In this document: piece after piece, positions 1 to 6,035 of the stretch | How the letters are laid out: every line of letters begins with the position of its first letter | Numbering within the stretch: position 1 is the stretch's first letter | Assembly (NCBI GenBank): GCA_964362915.1 | Contig: CAYIGH010000019.1 | Coordinates: 1 to 16,427, forward strand | Direction: 5' to 3' | Origin: JAUSIK01 sp964362915 | Lineage (GTDB): Archaea; Nanobdellota; Nanobdellia; Pacearchaeales; GW2011-AR1 | DNA length: 16,427 bases | Translations under genes and position numbers: made by a program | Notes under the pieces: generated by a model | Told to the model about the DNA's origin: nothing | What the model saw: only the letters and a program-made list of their open reading frames with translations | The model's database searches: none

Positions 1-195
1 TATAGTTTCTGGATCCCTTCCTAGCAAGTGAGCTTGAGAAGCAATCTTATCATCTGTAAGACCTATTTTCTTTAGAGTTTCATAGGCTCGCCTAATTTTT
101 TCTTCATTTGTATTGCTATTTTCTACCCATTTTCTTGAGAAGTCAGATATTTCATGACCTTCAAGAATTTCTTCTAAAACTGCCTGTTTAGTCAT
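1..195 (-). CDS. Hypothetical protein, possible mTERF-like helical repeats (partial, runs off left edge)
   Basis: The first 65 codons are visible; the C-terminus lies outside the window. The fragment is charged and helical. It contains a segment reading LKKIGLTDDKIASQAHLLGR followed by DPETI. A 'leucine-rich, G-L-x-D-x-K-I-A, L-L-x-x-x-P-E-T-I' unit of this kind resembles the tandem helical repeats of mTERF-like proteins, but only one unit can be seen, so this is a guess from pattern. The ATG at 195 is supported by a TATA-like box 26 nt upstream, suggesting a leaderless transcript divergent from the aIF1A gene. No catalytic motif is visible. I am confident that it is coding and unsure of the family. 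Confidence 0.6.
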   Translation of the reverse strand, partial: MTKQAVLEEILEGHEISDFSRKWVENSNTNEEKIRRAYETLKKIGLTDDKIASQAHLLGRDPETI

Positions 196-215
196 ATCTT
201 AAATTGAGAAGTATA

Positions 216-225
216 GTTTTTAAAT
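216..225 (-). promoter_or_regulatory. TATA-like box for the left-edge gene
   Basis: An ATTTAAAAAC box (minus strand) is centred 26 nt from the ATG at 195. This is the archaeal TATA-to-start spacing, implying a leaderless message. Confidence 0.6.
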
Positions 226-349
226 CTATTGGTAAATGTAATTACTTAGTAGTAAAATTAAGTGGTTGATTTTCAAATTGCCAGAAAAACTTTTAGAATT
301 CTATAACGCCGAACACCCATTAAGTTAACAATACACAGTCCACAAAACC

Positions 350-358
350 CTTAAAAAC
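350..358 (+). promoter_or_regulatory. TATA-like box for aIF1A
   Basis: CTTAAAAAC is centred 26 nt before the ATG at 380. The rest of the 184-bp divergent region (196-379) holds nothing else recognisable. Confidence 0.6.
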
Positions 359-379
359 CCTTCCTGCTATTCCCTATCC

Positions 380-748
380 ATGAAAGACGAATTTGGAGAT
401 TTTGAAGAGATAAAAGATATTAGTCCATCAAAAAAACAAGAAGAACAAAAAAACCAAGAAACCAATACTAGAATTAGATTCCCAAGAAATAATGAAATAA
501 TAGGAATAGTAGTTCAGAGATTGGGCGGCAACAGAATGGAGGTAAAATCAACTGATGGCAAAACCAGAAATTGCAGAGTTCCAGGAAGATTCAAAAGGAA
601 ATTCTGGCTTCGGCCTGGAGATTTTGTTATTATAACACCTTGGCCGGATGATAATAACAAGGGAGATATAGTATTTCAATACAATAAAAACGTCATTCAT
701 CAGCTTAAAAAGCGCGGTTTAATTGGCAATCTGGCCGCTGAATTTTAA
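380..748 (+). CDS. eif1A: Translation initiation factor aIF1A
   Basis: This is the archaeal homologue of eIF1A/bacterial IF1, a small OB-fold protein that binds the A site of the small ribosomal subunit and helps scanning and start-site selection. Of its 122 residues, roughly 1-30 are a charged lysine/glutamate-rich tail. An S1-like OB-fold follows at about 36-105, with the family signatures GIVVQRLGGNRMEV, then the CRVPGR loop, then WLRPGDFVIITPW. The C-terminal segment RGLIGNL is also typical of the family. The length is slightly longer than many archaeal aIF1A proteins because of the N-terminal tail. Its own TATA-like box places transcription start at the ATG, so it is probably monocistronic and leaderless. 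No unusual residues were noted. Confidence 0.96.
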   Translation: MKDEFGDFEEIKDISPSKKQEEQKNQETNTRIRFPRNNEIIGIVVQRLGGNRMEVKSTDGKTRNCRVPGRFKRKFWLRPGDFVIITPWPDDNNKGDIVFQYNKNVIHQLKKRGLIGNLAAEF

Positions 749-787
749 AATGGAATAAAGAATCATCTAAAGTCTATAAGGAGAAAT

Positions 788-797
788 CTTTAAATTC
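788..797 (+). promoter_or_regulatory. TATA-like box for leuS
   Basis: CTTTAAATTC is centred about 25.5 nt before the ATG at 818 and predicts a leaderless leuS transcript separate from aIF1A. Confidence 0.6.
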
Positions 798-817
798 ATA
801 CGAAACCCTTTTCCTGA

Positions 818-3298
818 ATGCAAGAAACAAAAAAACTAGATTTTCATAAGATAGAGAAAAAATGGCAGAAAAAATGGGAGAAGAAAAAAGCATTCCAAGC
901 AAAAGAAACAAAAAATAAAGGCAAATACTACGTTCTAGAAATGTTCCCATATCCCTCTGGTTCTGGTCTTCATATGGGCCATGCTTTCAATTATACAATA
1001 GGAGATATATATGCCAGATTCAAAAGAATGTCTAGATTTAATGTTTTATATCCAATGGGCTATGATTCATTTGGCCTCCCAGCTGAAAATGCCGCAATAA
1101 AAGAAAAAGCCCACCCGAAAAAATACACTGAAAAAGCAATTAAAAATTTTATACAACAGCAAAAATCCCTGGGCTTAAGCTATGACTGGACAAGAATGCT
1201 GAAAACATCAGACCCTGAATACTATAAATGGAATCAATATTTTTTCCTGAAATTCTATGAAAACGGACTGGTTTATAGAAAAAAGTCAAGTGTAAATTTC
1301 TGCATTAAATGCAACACTGTCTTAGCAAATGAACAAGTGCATAACGGAAAATGTTGGCGTCATTTAGATACAGACGTAGAAATAAAGCAGCTAGAACAAT
1401 GGTTTATCAATACAACAAAATATGCAGAAGAATTACTCCAGGAAATTCCAAAACTAGACTGGCCAGAAAGAATAAAAACGATGCAAAAAAACTGGATAGG
1501 AAAAAGCGAAGGAACAGAAATAATATTCAGGATAAAAAATGAGCCATGGAAAATATTTACAACGCGCCCGGACACATTGTTTGGAGTTACATTTCTTGTA
1601 ATATCTGCCCAGCATCCGGACTTAACGGGTCTTGTTGCAGAAAATAAAAAGCAAGAAGTGAATAATTTCTTGAAGCTGCTAAAATCTACAAAGCAGGAGG
1701 ATATAGGTAAACTAGAAAAAGAAGGGGTATTTACAGGAAGTTATGCAGAGCACCCGCTAACGAAAGAAAAATTACCAGTCTATGCAGGGAATTTTGTTCT
1801 AGCAGAATATGGGTCTGGCATGGTAATGGCTGTTCCTGCTCATGACCAACGTGATTTCGAGTTTGCAAAAAAATATAATCTTCCCATTAAAACAGTTATA
1901 CAGGGCGCGGATAAAAAAATAGACATAAATAATTTAAAAGAAGCTTATGAAGGTTCAGGCCATTTGATAAATTCAGAGGGCTTTAATGATTTGTTCAGCG
2001 AGGAAGCAAAAACACATATAACCAAAGCATTGGAATATAAAAGTCTAGGCAAATCCACTATTCAATATAAATTAAGAGATTGGCTTATCTCAAGACAAAG
2101 ATATTGGGGCACCCCAATTCCAATGATTTATTGTGAAAAATGTGGGATTGTTCCTGCTCCAGAAAACTCTCTTCCCATAAAACTTCCTGAAAAAATTAGG
2201 TTTGGGAAAGGGAACCCCTTAGCTACAAATAAATCCTTTTTACATATAAAATGTCCGAAATGCAAGTCAAAAGCAAGAAGAGAAACAGACACAATGGATA
2301 CATTTTTTGATAGTAGTTGGTATTATCTTAGATTTACAGATAATAAAAATAATAAAAAGCCTTTTGATAAAGAAAGAATTCTACATTGGCTTCCAGTTAA
2401 TCAGTACATTGGAGGAGCAGAGCATGCAAATATGCACTTAATTTATGCAAGATTCTTCACTAAAGCTTTAAGAGACTTAAATTTCCTGAATTTCAGTGAA
2501 CCATTTAAAAAACTCTTCAATCAAGGCATGATTCATGGAGAAGATAACTATGTAATGTCAAAATCAAGAGGCAATATTGTAGATCCCTTAGAGATAACTA
2601 AAAAATATGGTGCAGATACACTGCGTTTCTTCTTAGTCTCAGTAGCCTCTCCTGATAAAGATCTTATCTGGAGCAAGGAGGGAATAGAAGGAAGTTTGAG
2701 GTTTGTGAAGAGACTTTATACGTTATTATCAAATATACAACTAGGAAATTCTTCAAAGAGATTAGAACACCGGATTAATAAAACAATAAAAAGCATTACA
2801 GCGGAAATAGAAGATTTAAAGTATAACACTGCAATAATAAAAATCAGAGAGCTCTTGGAAAAAATCGAGAACGAAAGAGAAATAAGTAAGTCAGATTTAG
2901 AATCATTTATAAAACTCATCTCTCCTATAACTCCCCATATTGCAGAAGAACTCTGGCAAAAATTAGGTAAAAAATCTCTGGTTTCATTAGAATCTTGGCC
3001 AAAGGCAGACGAATCAAAAATCTCAGAAAAATTAGAAAAAGAAGAAAAAATCCAAGAACAAACAATAGAAGATATAAAAAACATTTTAAATTTAATAAAA
3101 CAAAAACAAGATAAAGAACCGTCAACAGTATATTTATATACAATTCCGAAAGAAACTGAAGCTTATAATATACAATATCTGGAAAATAAATTGAACAAAA
3201 AAGTAAAAACATTCGCAGTTAATGATTTAAAGAAATACGATCCTGAAAATAAATCGCAAAAAGCCAAACCAGGCAAGCCAGGCATTTATATAGAGTAA
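818..3298 (+). CDS. leuS: Leucyl-tRNA synthetase, bacterial-type architecture
   Basis: Class Ia synthetase that charges tRNA-Leu with leucine in the cytoplasm. The HIGH motif is HMGH at residues 52-55, inside YPSGSGLHMGHAFNYTIGD. The KMSKS loop is VMSKS at 579-583. A first zinc knot (C162, C165, C179, H182) comes before the editing domain, which carries the threonine-rich TTRPDTLFG segment (from 248) and the HDQRD aspartate segment near 342-346. A second zinc knot (C439, C442, C479, C482) precedes ARRETDTMDTFFDSSWYYLR. Zinc domain before editing domain, plus MGYDSFGLPAENAAIK, is the bacterial rather than the archaeal/eukaryotic LeuRS plan. The 826 residues are close to bacterial size. The short C-terminus ends KPGKPGIYIE, unlike the usual bacterial tail. 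Both active sites look intact. The gene is probably horizontally acquired in this lineage (inference). Confidence 0.96.
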   Translation: MQETKKLDFHKIEKKWQKKWEKKKAFQAKETKNKGKYYVLEMFPYPSGSGLHMGHAFNYTIGDIYARFKRMSRFNVLYPMGYDSFGLPAENAAIKEKAHPKKYTEKAIKNFIQQQKSLGLSYDWTRMLKTSDPEYYKWNQYFFLKFYENGLVYRKKSSVNFCIKCNTVLANEQVHNGKCWRHLDTDVEIKQLEQWFINTTKYAEELLQEIPKLDWPERIKTMQKNWIGKSEGTEIIFRIKNEPWKIFTTRPDTLFGVTFLVISAQHPDLTGLVAENKKQEVNNFLKLLKSTKQEDIGKLEKEGVFTGSYAEHPLTKEKLPVYAGNFVLAEYGSGMVMAVPAHDQRDFEFAKKYNLPIKTVIQGADKKIDINNLKEAYEGSGHLINSEGFNDLFSEEAKTHITKALEYKSLGKSTIQYKLRDWLISRQRYWGTPIPMIYCEKCGIVPAPENSLPIKLPEKIRFGKGNPLATNKSFLHIKCPKCKSKARRETDTMDTFFDSSWYYLRFTDNKNNKKPFDKERILHWLPVNQYIGGAEHANMHLIYARFFTKALRDLNFLNFSEPFKKLFNQGMIHGEDNYVMSKSRGNIVDPLEITKKYGADTLRFFLVSVASPDKDLIWSKEGIEGSLRFVKRLYTLLSNIQLGNSSKRLEHRINKTIKSITAEIEDLKYNTAIIKIRELLEKIENEREISKSDLESFIKLISPITPHIAEELWQKLGKKSLVSLESWPKADESKISEKLEKEEKIQEQTIEDIKNILNLIKQKQDKEPSTVYLYTIPKETEAYNIQYLENKLNKKVKTFAVNDLKKYDPENKSQKAKPGKPGIYIE

Positions 3299-3303
3299 TA
3301 AGA

Positions 3304-3311
3304 TTTAAATA
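3304..3311 (+). promoter_or_regulatory. TATA box deciding the start of the HTH-sigma4 gene
   Basis: TTTAAATA is centred 25.5 nt before the ATG at 3333, only 5 bp after the leuS stop. It favours the start at 3333 over the in-frame ATG at 3312, which would lie directly after the box. Confidence 0.65.
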
Positions 3312-3332
3312 TTGTTTCTAAATTTAGGATTT

Positions 3333-3998
3333 ATGGCAGTAAAAGAATATGAAACAGACGAAGGATTCGGCTTCAGATTAGAAGCAAGACTAAAAAATGC
3401 TGCTTTAATAGGAGCAAGAGAGTCTTTAGGATTAACTCAAAAAGAAGCAGCAGGAAGAATTGGAATTAGCCCATTATGTTTAAACCGTTATGAAAATATG
3501 AGAGCTTACCCAACAGAAAAAAAGCAAAAACAAGTCTGCAGTTTTTATAGAAATAAAGGAGTTTTTCTATTAGAAGAAGATGTATTTCCTGAAGAATTAA
3601 AAGAATTTCACCCAAGAAAATATTTAGTAGAAAAAACAATTCCAAAATCAAAATTGCTTTCATTATCAGAAATCGACAGAAAACTTCTCCCACTTGCTGA
3701 AGATGAAGTGGAAAAACAGCTTGAATATAATGAATTTAAAGAAGAATTTGGGAAAGTAATATCAACTTTATCATATAGAGAACAACAAGTCATAAAAATG
3801 AGATATGGTTTTGAAGAAGAATCAATTACATATTGTCAAATTGGAGAAAAATTAAAAATAAGCAAGGAAAGAGCAAGACAACTTGAATTAAGAGCCTTAC
3901 TAAAACTAAGGCGCAGATTAACAAGCGGAGAATATAATAAAAATATAACGGATTTTATCAGAGAAAAATTACAATCAGAAAGAAAATATGAAAAATAG
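3333..3998 (+). CDS. DNA-binding protein: XRE-type HTH fused to a sigma-70 region-4-like HTH
   Basis: A 221-residue protein with two DNA-binding regions. Residues about 24-60 form a Cro/XRE-like helix-turn-helix (ARESLGLTQKEAAGRIGIS, then a recognition helix LCLNRYE). A charged linker rich in Glu/Lys spans about 80-135. Residues about 138-196 read like sigma-70 region 4: LSYREQQVIKMRYGF, then the ITYCQIGEKLKISKERARQ turn, then LELRALLKLRRRL. This matches the 'L..RE..V...R.G...... I...L..S.ER.RQ.E..AL.KLR' pattern of bacterial sigma factors. Archaea use TBP/TFB, so it cannot act as an ordinary sigma, and regions 2 and 3 are absent. It is probably a sequence-specific transcription regulator; its target is unknown. 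I chose the ATG at 3333 because of the TATA box at 3304-3311. Confidence 0.85.
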   Translation: MAVKEYETDEGFGFRLEARLKNAALIGARESLGLTQKEAAGRIGISPLCLNRYENMRAYPTEKKQKQVCSFYRNKGVFLLEEDVFPEELKEFHPRKYLVEKTIPKSKLLSLSEIDRKLLPLAEDEVEKQLEYNEFKEEFGKVISTLSYREQQVIKMRYGFEEESITYCQIGEKLKISKERARQLELRALLKLRRRLTSGEYNKNITDFIREKLQSERKYEK

Positions 3999-4020
3999 AG
4001 AATTACTTGTTATTGAAAAA

Positions 4021-4031
4021 CTTATTTTTTC
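4021..4031 (+). terminator. T-rich terminator after the HTH-sigma4 gene
   Basis: A T6 run at 4025-4030, 27 nt downstream of the stop codon and ahead of the next promoter, fits the intrinsic oligo-T terminators of archaea. AT-rich sequence makes such runs common. Confidence 0.35.
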
Positions 4032-4059
4032 ATTTATCACTGGCGAATAATCGCTCAAA

Positions 4060-4067
4060 TATATAAA
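4060..4067 (+). promoter_or_regulatory. TATA box for zinc-ribbon gene 1
   Basis: TATATAAA is centred 25.5 nt before the ATG at 4089, one of the best TATA matches in the window. Confidence 0.65.
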
Positions 4068-4088
4068 CTTCAGTTACTACTAATAGAC

Positions 4089-4340
4089 ATGAGTAAAAAT
4101 AATTATATTATACCTGAGCAATGTATGAAATGTGGATCAGTCTTTGATCTCTGGTATGATTTGTCAGAAGCAGAGTCTAATCCATATAATGAAGAAATCC
4201 AGGAAAAGCTGGGCAGGAAATTATCAGAATATCTCTGCTGGGACTGTAAAAAGCAAATAATAATAAAAATCTCAAAATCTGAAGAAGATGCAGAAAATTC
4301 CTCAGATGAAGATCTTTTTCTTGATTGGGATATTGAATAG
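4089..4340 (+). CDS. Small zinc-ribbon protein (paralogue 1)
   Basis: An 83-residue protein of unknown function. Four cysteines in two knuckles (C12-x2-C15 and C50-x2-C53) can form one zinc ribbon. The first knuckle sits in CMKCGSVFDLWYD and the second in LCWDC. The C-terminal ~20 residues are strongly acidic (SEEDAENSSDED then LFLDWDIE). It shares the CG-x2-FDL-x-YD and LCW-[DE]-C signatures with the 53-residue protein encoded 178 bp downstream, so the two are tandem paralogues, each with its own promoter. The size and acidic tail would suit a protein- or nucleic-acid-interaction adaptor, but nothing in the sequence names a partner. It probably functions in the cytoplasm, since no signal or membrane segment is present. 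Confidence 0.8.
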   Translation: MSKNNYIIPEQCMKCGSVFDLWYDLSEAESNPYNEEIQEKLGRKLSEYLCWDCKKQIIIKISKSEEDAENSSDEDLFLDWDIE

Positions 4341-4491
4341 TTGAAGAATTTTTATAACAAATTTATAGAATCTTTGAATTCAATTGTAAATTTTCCACTC
4401 ATCCCTCAAAAGTGATTCTATGTCTCGTCTTAGTGACTTGCTATATAAATTATCATATTCTAAAAAACATATAATTAACTTTCATGAACTA

Positions 4492-4499
4492 TTTAAATA
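4492..4499 (+). promoter_or_regulatory. TATA box for zinc-ribbon gene 2
   Basis: TTTAAATA is centred 23.5 nt before the ATG at 4519. It supports expression of this very short gene independently of its upstream paralogue. Confidence 0.55.
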
Positions 4500-4518
4500 A
4501 AATAATATATCATAAAAT

Positions 4519-4680
4519 ATGACAATGCAAGGATACAACATGCCTGCAGTCTGTAGCCAGTGCGGAGAGCTCTTTGACTTAAGCTATGACATGAAAAAAA
4601 ACATGGAAGAACTATTAGAAAAAGCAATGTCAAAGAGAAATAAAAGAAGCAATCTCTGCTGGGAATGCAGATATTCTTAA
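4519..4680 (+). CDS. Mini zinc-ribbon protein (paralogue 2, 53 aa)
   Basis: A short gene that is easy to miss. It encodes 53 residues with C12-x2-C15 (CSQCGELFDLSYD) and C47-x2-C50 (LCWEC), followed by only three residues. Starting at the ATG at 4519 puts the first knuckle at exactly the same residue numbers as in the 83-residue paralogue at 4089-4340, which supports that start; ATGs at 4525 and 4540 are possible alternatives. The segment between the knuckles is a lysine/glutamate-rich helix (MEELLEKAMSKR). It lacks the acidic C-terminal tail of its paralogue and is basic overall. It has its own TATA box and is followed by a T-rich terminator, so it looks like a true single gene. Function unknown. 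Confidence 0.75.
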   Translation: MTMQGYNMPAVCSQCGELFDLSYDMKKNMEELLEKAMSKRNKRSNLCWECRYS

Positions 4681-4682
4681 TA

Positions 4683-4698
4683 ACTTTTTTATTTTTTA
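4683..4698 (+). terminator. Double oligo-T terminator after the mini zinc ribbon
   Basis: Two T6 runs (4685-4690 and 4692-4697), starting 4 nt after the stop codon, form a typical archaeal oligo-T termination signal. Confidence 0.5.
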
Positions 4699-4735
4699 TA
4701 AATTAGTTTAAGCTAATTACTATCCATTAGAAACC

Positions 4736-4744
4736 CTTAAAAAG
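4736..4744 (+). promoter_or_regulatory. TATA-like box for the potassium channel gene
   Basis: CTTAAAAAG is centred 24 nt before the ATG at 4764. The box resembles the one preceding aIF1A. Confidence 0.55.
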
Positions 4745-4763
4745 TCTTGTCCTTTTTTATTAT

Positions 4764-5147
4764 ATGGAAAGAACAAGCGAGCATTTAATTGTCGCCATTG
4801 CCCTCATTATATTCTTCCTCTTTATTGGAACAATCTTCTTTCATATAGTTGAAGGATGGCGATTTATTGATGCTTTTTATTATACTGGAATAACAATTAC
4901 GACTGTGGGCTATGGTGATTTTATACCATCACACGACATTTCTAAGATTATATCTGTATTACTCGCGTTTTCAGGAATAGGCATTGTCTTTTATTCAGTT
5001 ACTGTTCTTGCGGAAAAATATTTTGAAAGACAAGCAAAAAGAATTCAAACATTGCGGGAAAAACATGCTGGACATGATCATTTCAAAATTTTTCGAAAGC
5101 CTTTTTCAAAGCTTTTGTCTAAGAAGATAGTGCCAAAGATTAATTAA
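4764..5147 (+). CDS. Minimal two-helix potassium channel
   Basis: An ion-channel subunit expected to form a tetrameric K+ pore in the cytoplasmic membrane. The 127 residues hold a first membrane helix (about 8-28), a pore helix with the selectivity filter TTVGYGD at 46-52, and a second membrane helix (about 60-83). A basic cytoplasmic tail of about 44 residues follows (EKYFERQAKRIQTLREKHAG). The filter is the canonical K+ signature. Many prokaryotic two-helix channels (MthK type) carry a C-terminal RCK/TrkA-N regulatory domain; none is encoded here, and the next gene is uppP. It is therefore a bare KcsA-like pore, gated by pH, voltage-like or lipid cues or by a separate protein (inference). 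Specificity for K+ is well supported; gating is unknown. Confidence 0.92.
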   Translation: MERTSEHLIVAIALIIFFLFIGTIFFHIVEGWRFIDAFYYTGITITTVGYGDFIPSHDISKIISVLLAFSGIGIVFYSVTVLAEKYFERQAKRIQTLREKHAGHDHFKIFRKPFSKLLSKKIVPKIN

Positions 5148-5148
5148 C

Positions 5149-5156
5149 TTTATTAA
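5149..5156 (+). promoter_or_regulatory. TATA-like box for uppP
   Basis: TTTATTAA is centred 25.5 nt before the ATG at 5178 and starts just after the channel gene's stop codon, so uppP need not depend on read-through. Confidence 0.5.
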
Positions 5157-5177
5157 CATTGTCTAAAAATTAATTTA

Positions 5178-5954
5178 ATGTCCCAATTAATAGAAGCAGT
5201 TATTATAGCAGTAATTCAAGGAATTACAGAATGGCTGCCTGTATCAAGCTCAGGCCATATTATTCTTGCGGAAAAACTTCTTAATTATGGGAACTCCTTA
5301 ACATTTGATGTAGCATTACATTTTGGAACTTTAATGTCTGTATTTGTCTATTTTGGCAGAGATATTACAGATATAATTCGAGATCTTCTAAAACTTAAAT
5401 TCTATACTGAAAAAGGAAAGTTTGGGATTCTACTAATAATAGCTACAATACCTGCTGGAATAGCAGGGTTTCTTTTTAAAGATGCTTTTGAATCAATATT
5501 TTCAAATCTTGCGATAGTTGCTTTAGGTTTCGGTATAACTGGCCTTATTCTTTTGATAGCAAGTCTTCCAATAACAAAACAAAGCAGACAAATAACAAAA
5601 ACAAAAGCCCTAATAATAGGCACGTCTCAAATCCTATCGCTTCTTCCAGGAGTTTCACGTTCAGGTACAACAATCTCAATCTCTCTTCTTCTTGGTCTAA
5701 AAGAAAAAACAGCTTTGAAATTCTCATTTCTTATGTCAATTCCAATAATCTTTGGAGCTAACATAGTAACAATAGGCAACCAAACCCTTCCTTCAGAACT
5801 AATCTGGGCCACTTTGGTTTCATTTATAGTCGGCCTTATATCCCTTCATTTAATCTACAAATATATCCTCACGTCAAAAACAAATCTGAGATATTTCGCG
5901 ATTTATGCTTTATTATTGGCTTTAACAATTGGGATTTTTTTGATAGTTAAATAA
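5178..5954 (+). CDS. uppP: Undecaprenyl/polyprenyl-diphosphatase (UppP/BacA family)
   Basis: A polytopic membrane enzyme that removes a phosphate from polyprenyl diphosphate to recycle the lipid carrier for surface glycans. In an archaeon the carrier would be a dolichol- or polyprenol-type lipid used in S-layer or lipid glycosylation (inference). The 258 residues match the family length. Motif 1 is QGITEWLPVSSSGH at 14-27, with the conserved Glu at 18, the serines and His27; the first acidic position of the (E/Q)-x3-E pair is Gln, a known variant. Motif 2 is PGVSRSGTT at 157-165 with catalytic Arg161. The remainder is hydrophobic helices. It has its own TATA-like box and sits after the channel gene. 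All key residues are present. Confidence 0.95.
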   Translation: MSQLIEAVIIAVIQGITEWLPVSSSGHIILAEKLLNYGNSLTFDVALHFGTLMSVFVYFGRDITDIIRDLLKLKFYTEKGKFGILLIIATIPAGIAGFLFKDAFESIFSNLAIVALGFGITGLILLIASLPITKQSRQITKTKALIIGTSQILSLLPGVSRSGTTISISLLLGLKEKTALKFSFLMSIPIIFGANIVTIGNQTLPSELIWATLVSFIVGLISLHLIYKYILTSKTNLRYFAIYALLLALTIGIFLIVK

Positions 5955-5961
5955 AGAATTC

Positions 5962-5972
5962 CTTATTTTTTA
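5962..5972 (+). terminator. T-rich terminator after uppP
   Basis: A T6 run at 5966-5971, about 12 nt after the uppP stop, fits an archaeal oligo-T terminator ahead of the nreA promoter. Confidence 0.4.
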
Positions 5973-6004
5973 TAAAGAGAGAAATGAACTGTTATTTATG
6001 GCAA

Positions 6005-6014
6005 TTAATATATA
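6005..6014 (+). promoter_or_regulatory. TATA box for nreA
   Basis: TTAATATATA, with its TATATA core centred about 25 nt before the ATG at 6036, supports that start rather than the overlapping out-of-frame ATG at 6031. Confidence 0.6.
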
Positions 6015-6035
6015 GTTATTTGTTTTTTAGATGAA

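Noticed and set aside
232..345. Possible small RNA in the gap between the left-edge gene and aIF1A
   Set aside because: No tRNA-like arms, C/D-box pair or stable stem could be recognised by eye; only promoter elements are supported.
4420..4500. 26-codon frame between the two zinc-ribbon genes
   Set aside because: There is no TATA box at the usual distance and no Shine-Dalgarno sequence or recognisable motif, and it runs through the promoter of the next gene; chance frame.
5402..5812. Antisense frames inside uppP
   Set aside because: They overlap a fully conserved uppP reading frame and show no motif of their own.
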